From the NCBI GenBank assembly GCA_027859005.1, contig JAQIBQ010000277.1, forward strand, positions 1-36,652: a DNA stretch of 36,652 nt. The letters run 5' to 3'. A model generated the notes under the pieces. That model made no database searches and was not told the DNA's origin. It was given only the letters and a program-made list of their open reading frames with translations. A program made the position numbers and the translations under genes. Origin of the DNA: Prolixibacteraceae bacterium. Its GTDB lineage: Bacteria; Bacteroidota; Bacteroidia; Bacteroidales; Prolixibacteraceae. How positions within the stretch are numbered: position 1 is the first letter of the stretch; every line of letters begins with the position of its first letter. Positions 19,815-29,503 of the stretch are shown piece by piece.

Positions 19815-20467
19815 TCTTACTAAAGCTTTCAATAAAACAAAAGCAATTTGTAAAAAGGCCAATTCAGCATATTGCAAAAACGATCCCCACATCTTATTTT
19901 TTCTTGTATCGCTATCATAACAGGCAACTTATTAAGCACCTAATATTTATTTAGGACGCTATTAATTGGTAAAAAAGGTTTTTACTAATCCCGGGATAGC
20001 AAAATCATTACAGCATCAAATGTAAGTTGATTTTTAAACAGAAGTTCTTTTGTTAACCATTCTTAGAGTATTTAACATTCCTTAGAATTAGAGTATTCGA
20101 AGTATGGAATTAAACAGAGTTTTTCACAAAAAGAGACACTTTTTAAGACAAGATACAGATAACAAGAATCTGGCTTTTACCAAAATAGTTATGAGGAAAA
20201 GCAAAATTCATCTAATTCCATTACGCTCATTCTAAAATCAATTGCTAAAAGGAAATGGTTAACCCGAATAAACTACATTCCAGAAAATCCTGAGACAAAA
20301 TTGATCTCTATAAATTACGAAGCATTTTTAAAGAAATAGATGCACATTCTTAACAGAAATAATTTATAAAAACAATTTGCACCTCTCTTAGTAACATATA
20401 AGCACTTAGCTAATGCAATGTGATTGTAAATTTGGGTAATCAGAATAAATTAATTAAAACCAAAAAT

Positions 20468-22213
20468 ATGAATATGCAATTTAAAGTGTGTCTGGCTGTA
20501 ATTTTGCTGGCTTTTGTTGGCAATACATCCAAAGCACAAGATAATAGGGCAAAAATTACTGGAGAATATACCATTCCAGAAGCACCCGACTGGGTGGGTG
20601 ATGCTGTGTTTTATCAGATTTATCCTCAAACCTATTACGATACGAACGGCGATGGCATTGGCGATTTGAACGGAATAATCGAAAAACTCGATTACATTAA
20701 AAGTTTGGGAGTTGATGCACTTTGGTTGAATCCGTTTTTTGAATCACCTTTTCTCGATGCTGGTTACGATATTTCAGATTACTACAAAGTGGCGCCTCGC
20801 TATGGGACGAACGCTGATGCGAAACGACTTTTCGACGAAGCACACAAACGTGGAATCAAAGTAATTTTCGACTGGGTAATTAGTTACACTTCTATCCATC
20901 ACCCTTGGTTTCAGGAGTCAGCAAAGCAAGATTCCAATAAATACTCCAATTGGTACATTTGGACAGACAATACCTGGATCAATCCGCCAAAAGCTTACAG
21001 CGATGCTTTTATAAAAGGCTACAGTCAGCGTAACGGTCAATTTATGCGAAACTTCTACTGGAATCAGCCGGCGCTAAATTTTGGTTTTGCAAAGCCTGAT
21101 GAGCCTTGGATGTTGCCAATCGATCATCCTGATATTGTGGCAATGAAAGAAGAATTGAAAAAGGTATTGCGTTTTTGGATGGATATGGGAGCCGACGGTT
21201 TCCGTGCCGACATGGCAGGTGCTTTGGTGAAAACAGCAAATATTTCAGGGAACGATCAGTTTTTTAATTCCCATGAAAATGGCACGAAATTATTTTGGCA
21301 AGACATTCGTAAATTGATGGATACTGAATACCCCAGTTCGTTTATGGTGGCGGAATGGTCTGGCCCGCAAGATGCATTAGACAACGCTTTTCATGCCGAT
21401 TTCTTTCACTGGTTTCCAGGATATAACGATTTAATTCAGAAAGAAAGCTGGCGAATTTTGAATGGTGTTTCTGAAGGTCACAGCTTCTTCGACCGTGAGG
21501 GCTTAGGAAATATTCAGGCTTTTCTTGACAGTTATTTGGAACAGTACGAAACAACGAAAGACAAAGGTTATATTAACATTCCACTTGGAAATCACGACAA
21601 TGCACGTATTAACGTGAAGCGAACCGACAAAGAATTAGAAATGATTTACGCCTTTGGTTTAACCATGCCGGGTATTCCATTCGTGTATTATGGAAATGAA
21701 ATTGGCATGCGCCAGCAATATGGCAACCCCAATGTTGAGGGAGCCTATCCTCCACGCTCGGGCGATCGTACACCCATGCAATGGGCACCGGGTAAAAACT
21801 TAGGTTTTTCATCGGGGACTGAAGACGACCTGTATTTGCCTGTTGATGATACCGATGATGCACCAACAGTTGCAGCACAGGAAAATGATCCGAATTCTCT
21901 TTTAAATAAATTCCGAAAACTGGTTGAATTAAAAGGAACAGAGCCTGCTTTGGAAGCATATGCCGAATTTGTTCCAGTTTATGCAGGCGAAAATACCTAT
22001 CCATTTGTATACGCCCGTGCCAACGGAGATGAGGTGATTCTTTGTTTGTACAACCCAGCCAACAGAGTTGAAAGTGCCACATTCGAATTAAATTTGAATG
22101 CAAAAAAATTACAATTACTTATGGGTGATAAGCTTTCAATCAATTCAAAAAAAGGAAGTTACTCGGTTGAAATGCCAGCTATAAGTTATGCTTTGTATAA
22201 GTTAAAACTTTAG
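20468..22213 (+). CDS. Alpha-amylase family GH13 secreted glycoside hydrolase
   Basis: Signal peptide; AVFYQIYPQTYYDTNGDGIGDLNGI, DGFRADMAGAL, MVAEWSGP, LGNHDNAR. Confidence 0.93.
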   Translation: MNMQFKVCLAVILLAFVGNTSKAQDNRAKITGEYTIPEAPDWVGDAVFYQIYPQTYYDTNGDGIGDLNGIIEKLDYIKSLGVDALWLNPFFESPFLDAGYDISDYYKVAPRYGTNADAKRLFDEAHKRGIKVIFDWVISYTSIHHPWFQESAKQDSNKYSNWYIWTDNTWINPPKAYSDAFIKGYSQRNGQFMRNFYWNQPALNFGFAKPDEPWMLPIDHPDIVAMKEELKKVLRFWMDMGADGFRADMAGALVKTANISGNDQFFNSHENGTKLFWQDIRKLMDTEYPSSFMVAEWSGPQDALDNAFHADFFHWFPGYNDLIQKESWRILNGVSEGHSFFDREGLGNIQAFLDSYLEQYETTKDKGYINIPLGNHDNARINVKRTDKELEMIYAFGLTMPGIPFVYYGNEIGMRQQYGNPNVEGAYPPRSGDRTPMQWAPGKNLGFSSGTEDDLYLPVDDTDDAPTVAAQENDPNSLLNKFRKLVELKGTEPALEAYAEFVPVYAGENTYPFVYARANGDEVILCLYNPANRVESATFELNLNAKKLQLLMGDKLSINSKKGSYSVEMPAISYALYKLKL

Positions 22214-22246
22214 CAAAATATTTACATAATAAAAAGTCATAGTAAG

Positions 22247-22280
22247 AAGAACTGTTCTTGCAAAAGGGCAGTTCTTTTTT
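22247..22280 (+). terminator. Rho-independent terminator of GH13 gene
   Basis: AAGAACTG...CAGTTCTTTTTT stem plus T-run 34 bp after stop. Confidence 0.8.
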
Positions 22281-22309
22281 GTTTCAATTCTTATTTAGCG
22301 ATTCTGTTC

Positions 22310-22470
22310 CTTGTTTGAATGAAACGGAAACAAGGTGAAATTCATTCTCTCGTTTTAGACGAGACTAGAGCCTTTTTATTTAACTCAATTGACCTTCGAT
22401 TCGATGGAAGCACAGTGACGATAAATCTGTTTTTTACTAAGGGATCTCTCATATGCATTCGTGATAACAG
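22310..22470 (+). repeat. Dispersed structured repeat family 1, copy B (most diverged)
   Basis: CTTGTTTgaatgaaacggAAACAAGGTGAAATTC...AAGGGATCTCTCATATGCATTCGTGATAACAG. Confidence 0.8.
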
Positions 22471-22572
22471 GTTCGATTAAAATTCAATAGCTTATTGAAT
22501 AACAGATTATTGCTTTAAATGCATTTCTACATGCCTACCAATGAAAAAATCCTATAACCCTCTGTTCTTAGG

Positions 22573-22611
22573 TGTCATCTCGATCACGATTTTTATCGTG
22601 GTGAGAGATCC
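22573..22611 (-). repeat. REP-like palindrome, inverted orientation
   Basis: Minus strand GGATCTCTCACCACGATAAAAATCGTGATCGAGATGACA; same ends as the family 1 tails, inner perfect CACGAT/ATCGTG stem. Confidence 0.75.
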
Positions 22612-22787
22612 GTTCTTGAATTGATGGGATTCCTCGACAAGCTACCAATAAAATATTTGTGTAATTGATTGTAAATATTGGCAATATAAATTTTGCAGAT
22701 ATCGCCTATGTCGTCCGAAAAAGATGAGTGCACTATTCAAATTTATACCGCGAACGATTTTATATATTTATTGTCCCTATCCTGCTC

Positions 22788-22950
22788 CTCGTTTGAGTGA
22801 AACGGAAACGAGGTGAAATTCAGTCTTTCGTCTTAGACAAAACAAGAACCGTATCATTTAACGTAGTTGGATCTTCTATCTATGTATGCGCAACAACAAA
22901 AAATATATTTCTATACAGAGGGATCTCTCACATGCGTTCGAGATGACAAT
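22788..22950 (+). repeat. Dispersed structured repeat family 1, copy C
   Basis: CTCGTTTgagtgaaacggAAACGAGGTGAAATTC...GGGATCTCTCACATGCGTTCGAGATGACAAT. Confidence 0.85.
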
Positions 22951-22969
22951 ACATTAATAATTCTTGACA

Positions 22970-23962
22970 CTACAGCTTTACCCAAGCATTATTATGTGCA
23001 CTTTTCACTAAGGCATCAATTACTTTCATGTTGTTAATGGCATCGGTAAATGGTGTAGGAACTTCTTTGTTTTCCAATACCGCTTTTGCAAATTCTTCGG
23101 CTTGGATCGTGTATTGATCGGTCGGTCCAAAGAACAATTCTTCAGTTCCTTTTGCTGTAACAACAGTTATTTTAGTGGGTGCGTCGTGAGGTGCATTCAC
23201 TGGTATTTCAATTTCAATTCGACCTTTAGTACCAACAATTTGTGCACGCTGATAAGGATGTAATTGAGTAGAACAAGTAAATGAAGACGAAATTCCATTT
23301 TCAAAATCGAGCATGCCTGATGTAATTCTATCAGTAAGCATTTCCGGATCGTGCTCAATTAGGCCTACAACTTGCTTGGGCTCAATACCAAATACAAAAC
23401 GAGGAAATTGAATGTTGTAACAACCAATGTCCATTAATGCTCCTCCACCAATATCGGCTTTATTACGAATGTTTTTGGGATCGTTATTAAAGTAAGAAAA
23501 GAACGATTGCAGGGTTTTCACCTCTCCTAAAACACCATCATCAACCAGTTGCTTCACCTTTTGCCATTGAGGATGGAAACGGTACATAAAAGCTTCCATT
23601 AACTTTAGTTGTGGAAATTTTTCGGCTTCATTTATTAAGTAGGTAGCCTCATCGGCATTTAAGCCAATTGGTTTTTCGCACAATACATGTTTTCCTGCCT
23701 CCAAGGCTTTTAATGTCCATGAAACATGTAAGTGGTTTGGCAGCGGATTGTATATTGCATCTATATCAGGATCGGCCAACAGCGCCTCGTAGCTTGCATA
23801 CGCTTTGGTAATTCCTAATGTACTTGCAGCCTTTTGAGCATTTTCTAAATTCCTAGAAGAAATGGCAACTACTTCACAATTAGCAGCTTTTTGTATGGCC
23901 GGTATTACTTTTTGAATGCCAATATTTGCCGTACTTAATATTCCCCAACGAAGCTTTTTCAT
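22970..23962 (-). CDS. Gfo/Idh/MocA family oxidoreductase
   Basis: 330 aa; WGILSTANIG Rossmann start, YNPLPNHLHVSWTLKALEAGKHVLCEKPIG. Confidence 0.93.
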   Translation of the reverse strand: MKKLRWGILSTANIGIQKVIPAIQKAANCEVVAISSRNLENAQKAASTLGITKAYASYEALLADPDIDAIYNPLPNHLHVSWTLKALEAGKHVLCEKPIGLNADEATYLINEAEKFPQLKLMEAFMYRFHPQWQKVKQLVDDGVLGEVKTLQSFFSYFNNDPKNIRNKADIGGGALMDIGCYNIQFPRFVFGIEPKQVVGLIEHDPEMLTDRITSGMLDFENGISSSFTCSTQLHPYQRAQIVGTKGRIEIEIPVNAPHDAPTKITVVTAKGTEELFFGPTDQYTIQAEEFAKAVLENKEVPTPFTDAINNMKVIDALVKSAHNNAWVKL

Positions 23963-23975
23963 AGACTTTTGAATT

Positions 23976-24413
23976 TTATTTTTGAAGATACTTCTTTATC
24001 ACTAAATACTTCAATTCTGTATCGCCAATATTTCTAATTCCATGTTTAATTCCAGTGGGACAATAAAAACTAGCATAGGGTTTGGCAACAATGGAATCTT
24101 CGCCTAAAATCAAGAGAGCTTCGCCTTCTAGAACAAAAAAGAATTCATCCTCAAGGTGAATATGAGGTGCATGTGTTGCTGAATGAGGAGCAACCACACT
24201 CATTTTTAAAGTTTGTCCATCCAGAAATTTTTTGTCAGCAAACCAATACTGATAACCAACTTTAGTGCTTACTGTATCGTTAAAAGAAAACTGATTAACA
24301 CAATTATCGATAGACCATTCTCGCTCGGTTTCTGCTTGATTTTGTGCTACAGAAATTCCAACATTCCAAAGAATTAGTAGAATAACAAAAACGCTTCTAA
24401 CTAGTTGTTTCAT
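23976..24413 (-). CDS. Secreted cupin-domain protein
   Basis: Signal peptide; HIHLEDEFFFVLEGEALLILGEDSIVAKPYASFYCPTGIKHGIRN. Confidence 0.88.
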   Translation of the reverse strand: MKQLVRSVFVILLILWNVGISVAQNQAETEREWSIDNCVNQFSFNDTVSTKVGYQYWFADKKFLDGQTLKMSVVAPHSATHAPHIHLEDEFFFVLEGEALLILGEDSIVAKPYASFYCPTGIKHGIRNIGDTELKYLVIKKYLQK

Positions 24414-24529
24414 AATTTTTCAATTAAATAGTTGGACGATATTATCCATTTTTCTATCAATTAAAAAATTAAAATATTCAAATATAAAGGATAAGCTATT
24501 TTAACTTCCTATTCAAGTCGGTTTATAGC

Positions 24530-26611
24530 CTATTCGGTCCACACCAAAACCCCTGCTGGTTTTAACTGTTTATTGCCAACAAAGATTTCTGCATTGTTGG
24601 GTAAATCAATTGAATGTGTTTCCGAACTGTAATTAACGGCCACCCAAAATCCCTTGTTCCAATTCACAAAAACACCTTCGGGATAGATTTGCGTTTCAAA
24701 TCCGCTCTCTACAAACTTTTCCTTTACTATATTTCTTTCTAATTCGTCAGAACTAGTATCCACACCAATATAACTTACAGTACCCAAACCTACTTTTTGA
24801 GAGACAACTGCAGTAGTTCCCTTATAAAATTGATCGGCAAAAACAGCTTTTACTACTGTACCTTCATTGGGTGTAAGTAATTCGCCCCATCGGTTCCAGT
24901 CATAAAGTTTTCCATCCATTTCAACTTTTGCATTTTGGTAGGCAGGTAGCATATCATAATTTTCGATACTTGCACCTATTAAGTCATAAATTGGCGCTCC
25001 CCATCCTGCTTCCCAAAAATGACCATCTCGGGTTTTAGTTGCAGTGCGGCAGGTAATAATTAAATCACCTCCATTCTCAGCAAAAGTACGCCACTTTTGA
25101 ACGAGGGCTGAATCAACCGCCTGATAAGCAGGAATAATCAACATATTATAACGACTAAAATCATCGTTTTCTGCAACATAATCAACAGGAGCACCCAAAG
25201 ATTTCAAAGCTTTGTGGTATTTCATTACATGACCAACAATACTCCAGTTGCCATTTTGAGGCTGACGCAATTGGTCCCAGAAATTCTCATGATTCCATAA
25301 AATTCCTGTTAATAATTTCTCGTAACGTTCAGGCACCGTTTTATCAACATCAATCTGTTGAAGTTCCTGTAATTCCTTTATAAACTGCATGTATTCCCTA
25401 CCTCCAACTGAAGGTGTAATGCCATCGTTCTTAATTATCCCCGCATGATATTGCTCTACTCCATAAAGAATCTGTCGAAAGCGGTTAGAACTAGAACAAC
25501 TATTACCTGCACCAAAACATTGCCACAACCACATTCGAACTGTTCCTGGATACAACAAAGCATTGGGATTACCCCAGTTTACTTGTCCGGGTTGCAGCTC
25601 CATGATTCCGGTCACGCCATTAATAGGGCGATAAAAATCGTTCACCATTAGTATTTTGTTAGGATCACCCAATCGGAAACCCAGTTCTCCTAGGTTGGCA
25701 CTTCCCCCATTGGGGTAAGCTGTATAAGCAGGGAAATCGAGATTTTTTGTTAGTTTGGGATCTGCATTCCAGGGCAAAGCTGCATAATTAGTAGTTATAA
25801 ACTGATCGTCAGCAATGTATTGTCGAAGAATGCTGGCCTGCTCATCAAGGAATTCAGCCTGAACAGCAGCGGTAAATCGTTTAAAATCCAACAAAGCATG
25901 TGGATTACTCCCCCACCATTCAATGGCTTTCGCATTATGGATTCGAACTTCATCGAAACTGCTATAAACGATACTCCAAAAAGCTGCACCCCATGCTTGG
26001 TTTAATTTATCAATTGTTCCGTATTTTTCTTTTAGCCAGTCACGAAAAGCATCTTGAGCAGAAGGACTATAATCAGCTCTTGCTTCAGGTTCATTATCGA
26101 GTTGCCATCCCCATATATTAGGATTGTTACCTTAACGTTTACCCAAATGATGAATTATTTTAGCTGAAAAATCTCTGTAAATAGGATTCGAATTAGAATT
26201 CACTTGACGGGAACCATGCTCCCCTAGTTGATAATTTTCATCAATATGGTAAATTTCGGGATACTTAATGCCCATCCAAACAGGAGTAGTAGCTGTTGGC
26301 GTACACAACATCACTTTCAAACCATGTTTTGCTGCTAATTCAACTGCTTTATCCAACCATTCGAAATCATATAAGCCTTCTTCGGGTTCGAGCATTGCCC
26401 ATGAAAATTCGCCCATGTGTACGTATTCGAAGCCCATTTCGTTCATTTTCGCAAAATCACGATCCCATTGAGATTGTGGCCAATGTTCAGGGAAATAAAA
26501 TGTACCAACGGTCATTAACTTGTCTTCGGGGAAGAAATTTTTGGTATTTTGAGCAATTGCTAAAAAATTAATCAACAGTAGAAGTGCGATGCTGAATACT
26601 TTTCCTTTCAT
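24530..26611 (-). pseudogene. GH42 beta-galactosidase split by one in-frame TAA (26132-26134)
   Basis: ORFs 26132-26611 and 24530-25894 are in the same frame (offset 717 nt). Translation across the gap: IHHLGKR*GNNPNIWGWQLDNEPEARADYSPSAQDAFRDWLKEKYGTIDKLNQAWGAAFWS...HALLDFKRF. GTFYFPEHWP and GIMELQPGQVNWG support GH42. Confidence 0.9.
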
Positions 26612-26710
26612 TTGAGTCGAATTAAAAGTGAAATTATTTTGTCACAAAATTCGATCTAATTCTTTTAAAGAAGTGTCTTATTTGTATAGAATTGTTGGGA
26701 ATTTGGTATA

Positions 26711-26745
26711 AAAAAAGCCCGATGTTTCAATTCATCGAGCTTTCA
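26711..26745. terminator. Putative rho-independent terminator/hairpin
   Basis: AAAAGCCCGATGtttcaattCATCGAGCTTT followed by T-rich sequence. Confidence 0.45.
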
Positions 26746-26812
26746 CTTCTTTTTAATCAATAAAGTTCTATAATCTACCATTGGCTACTTTTATATATTT
26801 TTCATTCATCTT

Positions 26813-27229
26813 TTATAAACTCCATTCGCTATCATCAGTCATCCAAGATTCAATTTTAAGTGGAGCATCTTTTACTCTTTTTGAACTTACAATGAAGTAG
26901 GTTTTGTTTCCAAATGAAAACTCTTCGAACAATGATGCTGCTTTTGAGGAAGTGTTCATCCAAAGTTCGTTGTTGATCATCCAGTTTTCAATTTCTAATT
27001 TTTCTTCGTTTTCAATTGTTTGTAATTGAACCAATTCTTCTGATTCATTTTTCCATAAATCATCATTGATCATCCATGATTCAATTGATAGTTGTGCTTC
27101 GTTCATTTCAATGTTATTTAATAAATAAGACGAAGGGATTTCATTGTGATTATTTGAACTACCTGTTTTGGCTGAAACGGATAAGGAAACAAATAAAATT
27201 GCGGCTAATGTGATAAGTTGTGTTTTCAT
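26813..27229 (-). CDS. Small secreted protein with three W-M repeat motifs
   Basis: ATG at 27229, signal peptide MKTQLITLAAILFVSLSVSAK; LSIESWMINDDLW / LEIENWMINNELW / LKIESWMTDDSEW. Confidence 0.8.
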   Translation of the reverse strand: MKTQLITLAAILFVSLSVSAKTGSSNNHNEIPSSYLLNNIEMNEAQLSIESWMINDDLWKNESEELVQLQTIENEEKLEIENWMINNELWMNTSSKAASLFEEFSFGNKTYFIVSSKRVKDAPLKIESWMTDDSEWSL

Positions 27230-27376
27230 GACTTTTATTTTTTTGTTTGTTTTAATTGACGGTTCAAATGTATGACTACTCGTAGTACTATGCAATGCAT
27301 AATAGTGTGTATTGAATAGGATTATCGGTAAATGAATTGATTCTATCCGTGAAAAAGGAAAAGAATTAAAAACAAA

Positions 27377-27414
27377 AAAAGGAGAACTACCAAATATGGT
27401 TTTATTCTCCTTTT
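27377..27414 (-). terminator. Rho-independent terminator
   Basis: AAAAGGAGAA...TTCTCCTTTT 10-bp stem downstream of the 27436-27900 gene. Confidence 0.75.
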
Positions 27415-27435
27415 AAAAAAATCTAAACACTATTA

Positions 27436-27900
27436 TTATTTTTTCTCAAAAACCCATGTTTCTTCCATTACACCCCATGATGAAGTTGTTTTAATTTTGA
27501 TATTCAAATCACCATCAAGCACTTGATACTTTTCTTCTGAAAGCATCTCGTTACCATCTTGCATAGGAATTTTTGTTGCTAAATCGAGTGCTTTTTTGTC
27601 TTCTGTCCAATTCACTTTAGATTTCATCTTTGAATCTTGCCATCCGGTATTAATACATTCTTTGCCATCTAAAGTAAACTTACTATTGCTTATCATAGCA
27701 TTACCTTGGAATTCAGAATGACGTTCAACAGCTAAGTCATTACCTTTTTGTTCAATGACCAATTTCGTTGGTGCAAAACTAAATTCAGCATTTAATGTAC
27801 TTTTCGTTTTAGAAAGTTCCCAGGTTCCTGAGAAGTTTGTTTGAGCAAATGTGGTAAAGGCTAGCATCACAAATGCAATAAGGAAAGTTGATTTAATCAT
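27436..27900 (-). CDS. Secreted lipocalin-like hypothetical protein
   Basis: Signal peptide; NFSGTWELSKTKS...LVIEQKGNDLAVERHSEFQG resembles calycin-like Bacteroidota proteins. Confidence 0.7.
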   Translation of the reverse strand: MIKSTFLIAFVMLAFTTFAQTNFSGTWELSKTKSTLNAEFSFAPTKLVIEQKGNDLAVERHSEFQGNAMISNSKFTLDGKECINTGWQDSKMKSKVNWTEDKKALDLATKIPMQDGNEMLSEEKYQVLDGDLNIKIKTTSSWGVMEETWVFEKK

Positions 27901-28025
27901 TATTCATTTCTTATTGTTAAGTTTTATTAAGTTGTTCGTATTACAATTTAGGCATAAGTATTTTAAAATGAATGTATATTTGTTGCCGTATTGGACATAA
28001 AAAAACAAGAAAGGTTTAATATTCT

Positions 28026-29366
28026 ATGCTTTCGGATTATCTCATATATTACAAACGACTACTGAAACTTGCCTTTCCCCTAGTTTTAACACAGGCAGGT
28101 CAAATGGTAGTTCAATTGGTTGACAATGCAATGGTGGGCCGAGTTGGTACTACAGAACTAGCAGCAGCATCGTTTGCCAATAGCATATTCGTTGTAATAA
28201 TGGTATTTGGCTTAGGAATATTCCTTGGAGTTACTCCATTAATAGGACACGCTCTAGGGGCAAAAAACGACAAAAGAGTAGCTTCAATCATGAAGAACAG
28301 TTTAGTTCTTTCGCTTTTTCTTGTTACAATATTAACCTTATTGACGTGGTCTTTATCGTGGTTTATGCACTTAATGGGGCAACCAGAATTAGTTTGGAAA
28401 ATGGCTATTCCCTATTTCCGAATTTTAGCAATTTCATTGTTGCCTTTTCTTTTATTTATGGTTCTCAAACAAATTGGTGAAGGACTAAATAATACTTGGT
28501 GGGCAATGATTGCCACAATATTATCGAATGTATTGAATGTTGCTTTAAACTATGTTCTCATTTTTGGTAAAATGGGTTTCCCCGAATTGGGTTTAATTGG
28601 TGCAGGTTATGCCACATTGATTTCAAGAGTTACGATGCCCATTTTATTGTTTGTTGGATTTATGTTGTCGAAAAAAATGCGGCACTATTTTACTTTGGTT
28701 CCTGTGGTTAAATCCTCGATAAAAGAGATCAAACGAATTCTTGATGTTGGTTTTCCCATCTCAATTCAATTGGTTATTGAAGTCTCACTTTTTGCTTTAG
28801 GTGCTGTAATGATGGGGTGGATTGGCGATGTTCCTTTAGCTGCACACCAGATCGCCTTAGGTTTAGCTAGTTTTACATTTATGATTGCTAATGGAGTGGC
28901 CATGGCAACAACCATAAGAGTGAGTTTTCAATTAGGTTTAAAAGCATACAACAGTATGGAGAAAGTAACACTTTCGGCTATCCATTTAGTATTGTTGTAC
29001 ATGCTTTTGTGTGGTATTGGCTTCCTCGTATTCCGTAATCAACTCCCTAAAATATTTACGCTCGACCCATTGGTTATATCACAGGCAGCTTCATTAATTG
29101 TTGTTGCTGCACTTTTTCAATTGTTTGATGGGCTACAAGTTGTTTGTTTGGGCGTTCTTCGTGGTTTTGCCGATGTCAAAATCCCAATGATAATTGCAGC
29201 AATTTCTTATCTGGGCATTGGTATTCCTGTAAGCTATTTATTTGCATTCAAGTTTAATTTTGGTCCTGAAGGTATTTGGTATGGATTTGTTGCAGGACTT
29301 GCTACTGCTGGAATTTTACTGTCGTTCCGAATTCGAAAAAAAATTAAAGAAGTAGAAAAAAAATAG
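28026..29366 (+). CDS. MATE family efflux transporter
   Basis: 446 aa polytopic; PLVLTQAGQMVVQLVDNAMVGRVGTTELAAASFANS. Confidence 0.93.
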   Translation: MLSDYLIYYKRLLKLAFPLVLTQAGQMVVQLVDNAMVGRVGTTELAAASFANSIFVVIMVFGLGIFLGVTPLIGHALGAKNDKRVASIMKNSLVLSLFLVTILTLLTWSLSWFMHLMGQPELVWKMAIPYFRILAISLLPFLLFMVLKQIGEGLNNTWWAMIATILSNVLNVALNYVLIFGKMGFPELGLIGAGYATLISRVTMPILLFVGFMLSKKMRHYFTLVPVVKSSIKEIKRILDVGFPISIQLVIEVSLFALGAVMMGWIGDVPLAAHQIALGLASFTFMIANGVAMATTIRVSFQLGLKAYNSMEKVTLSAIHLVLLYMLLCGIGFLVFRNQLPKIFTLDPLVISQAASLIVVAALFQLFDGLQVVCLGVLRGFADVKIPMIIAAISYLGIGIPVSYLFAFKFNFGPEGIWYGFVAGLATAGILLSFRIRKKIKEVEKK

Positions 29367-29503
29367 CCCTCAAACAATATTGAAGACTATTCATTTTAAT
29401 TCGTTCCATTCCCATTCCTTTTCGGCACTTTGCAATGGTAATTTACAAGCAAAAAAAAGCACAAGCAATTGATTGCTCTTTATAACAGAATATTAAATAA
29501 CAA

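Noticed and set aside
19676-19954. 92-aa plus-strand ORF
   Set aside because: Runs through the hairpin cluster; more likely non-coding repeat DNA.
21609-22103. 164-aa minus-strand ORF inside GH13
   Set aside because: Antisense shadow ORF with atypical composition; GH13 frame is clearly coding.
19314-22950. CRISPR array
   Set aside because: Repeats are ~160 bp, diverged, few and irregularly spaced, with no cas genes.
26132-26134. TAA reassignment to a sense codon (two in-frame TAA codons in the window)
   Set aside because: Many intact genes here end normally at TAA (actA ...CHY TAA, GH74 ...RQN TAA), so local nonsense mutations or errors are more likely.
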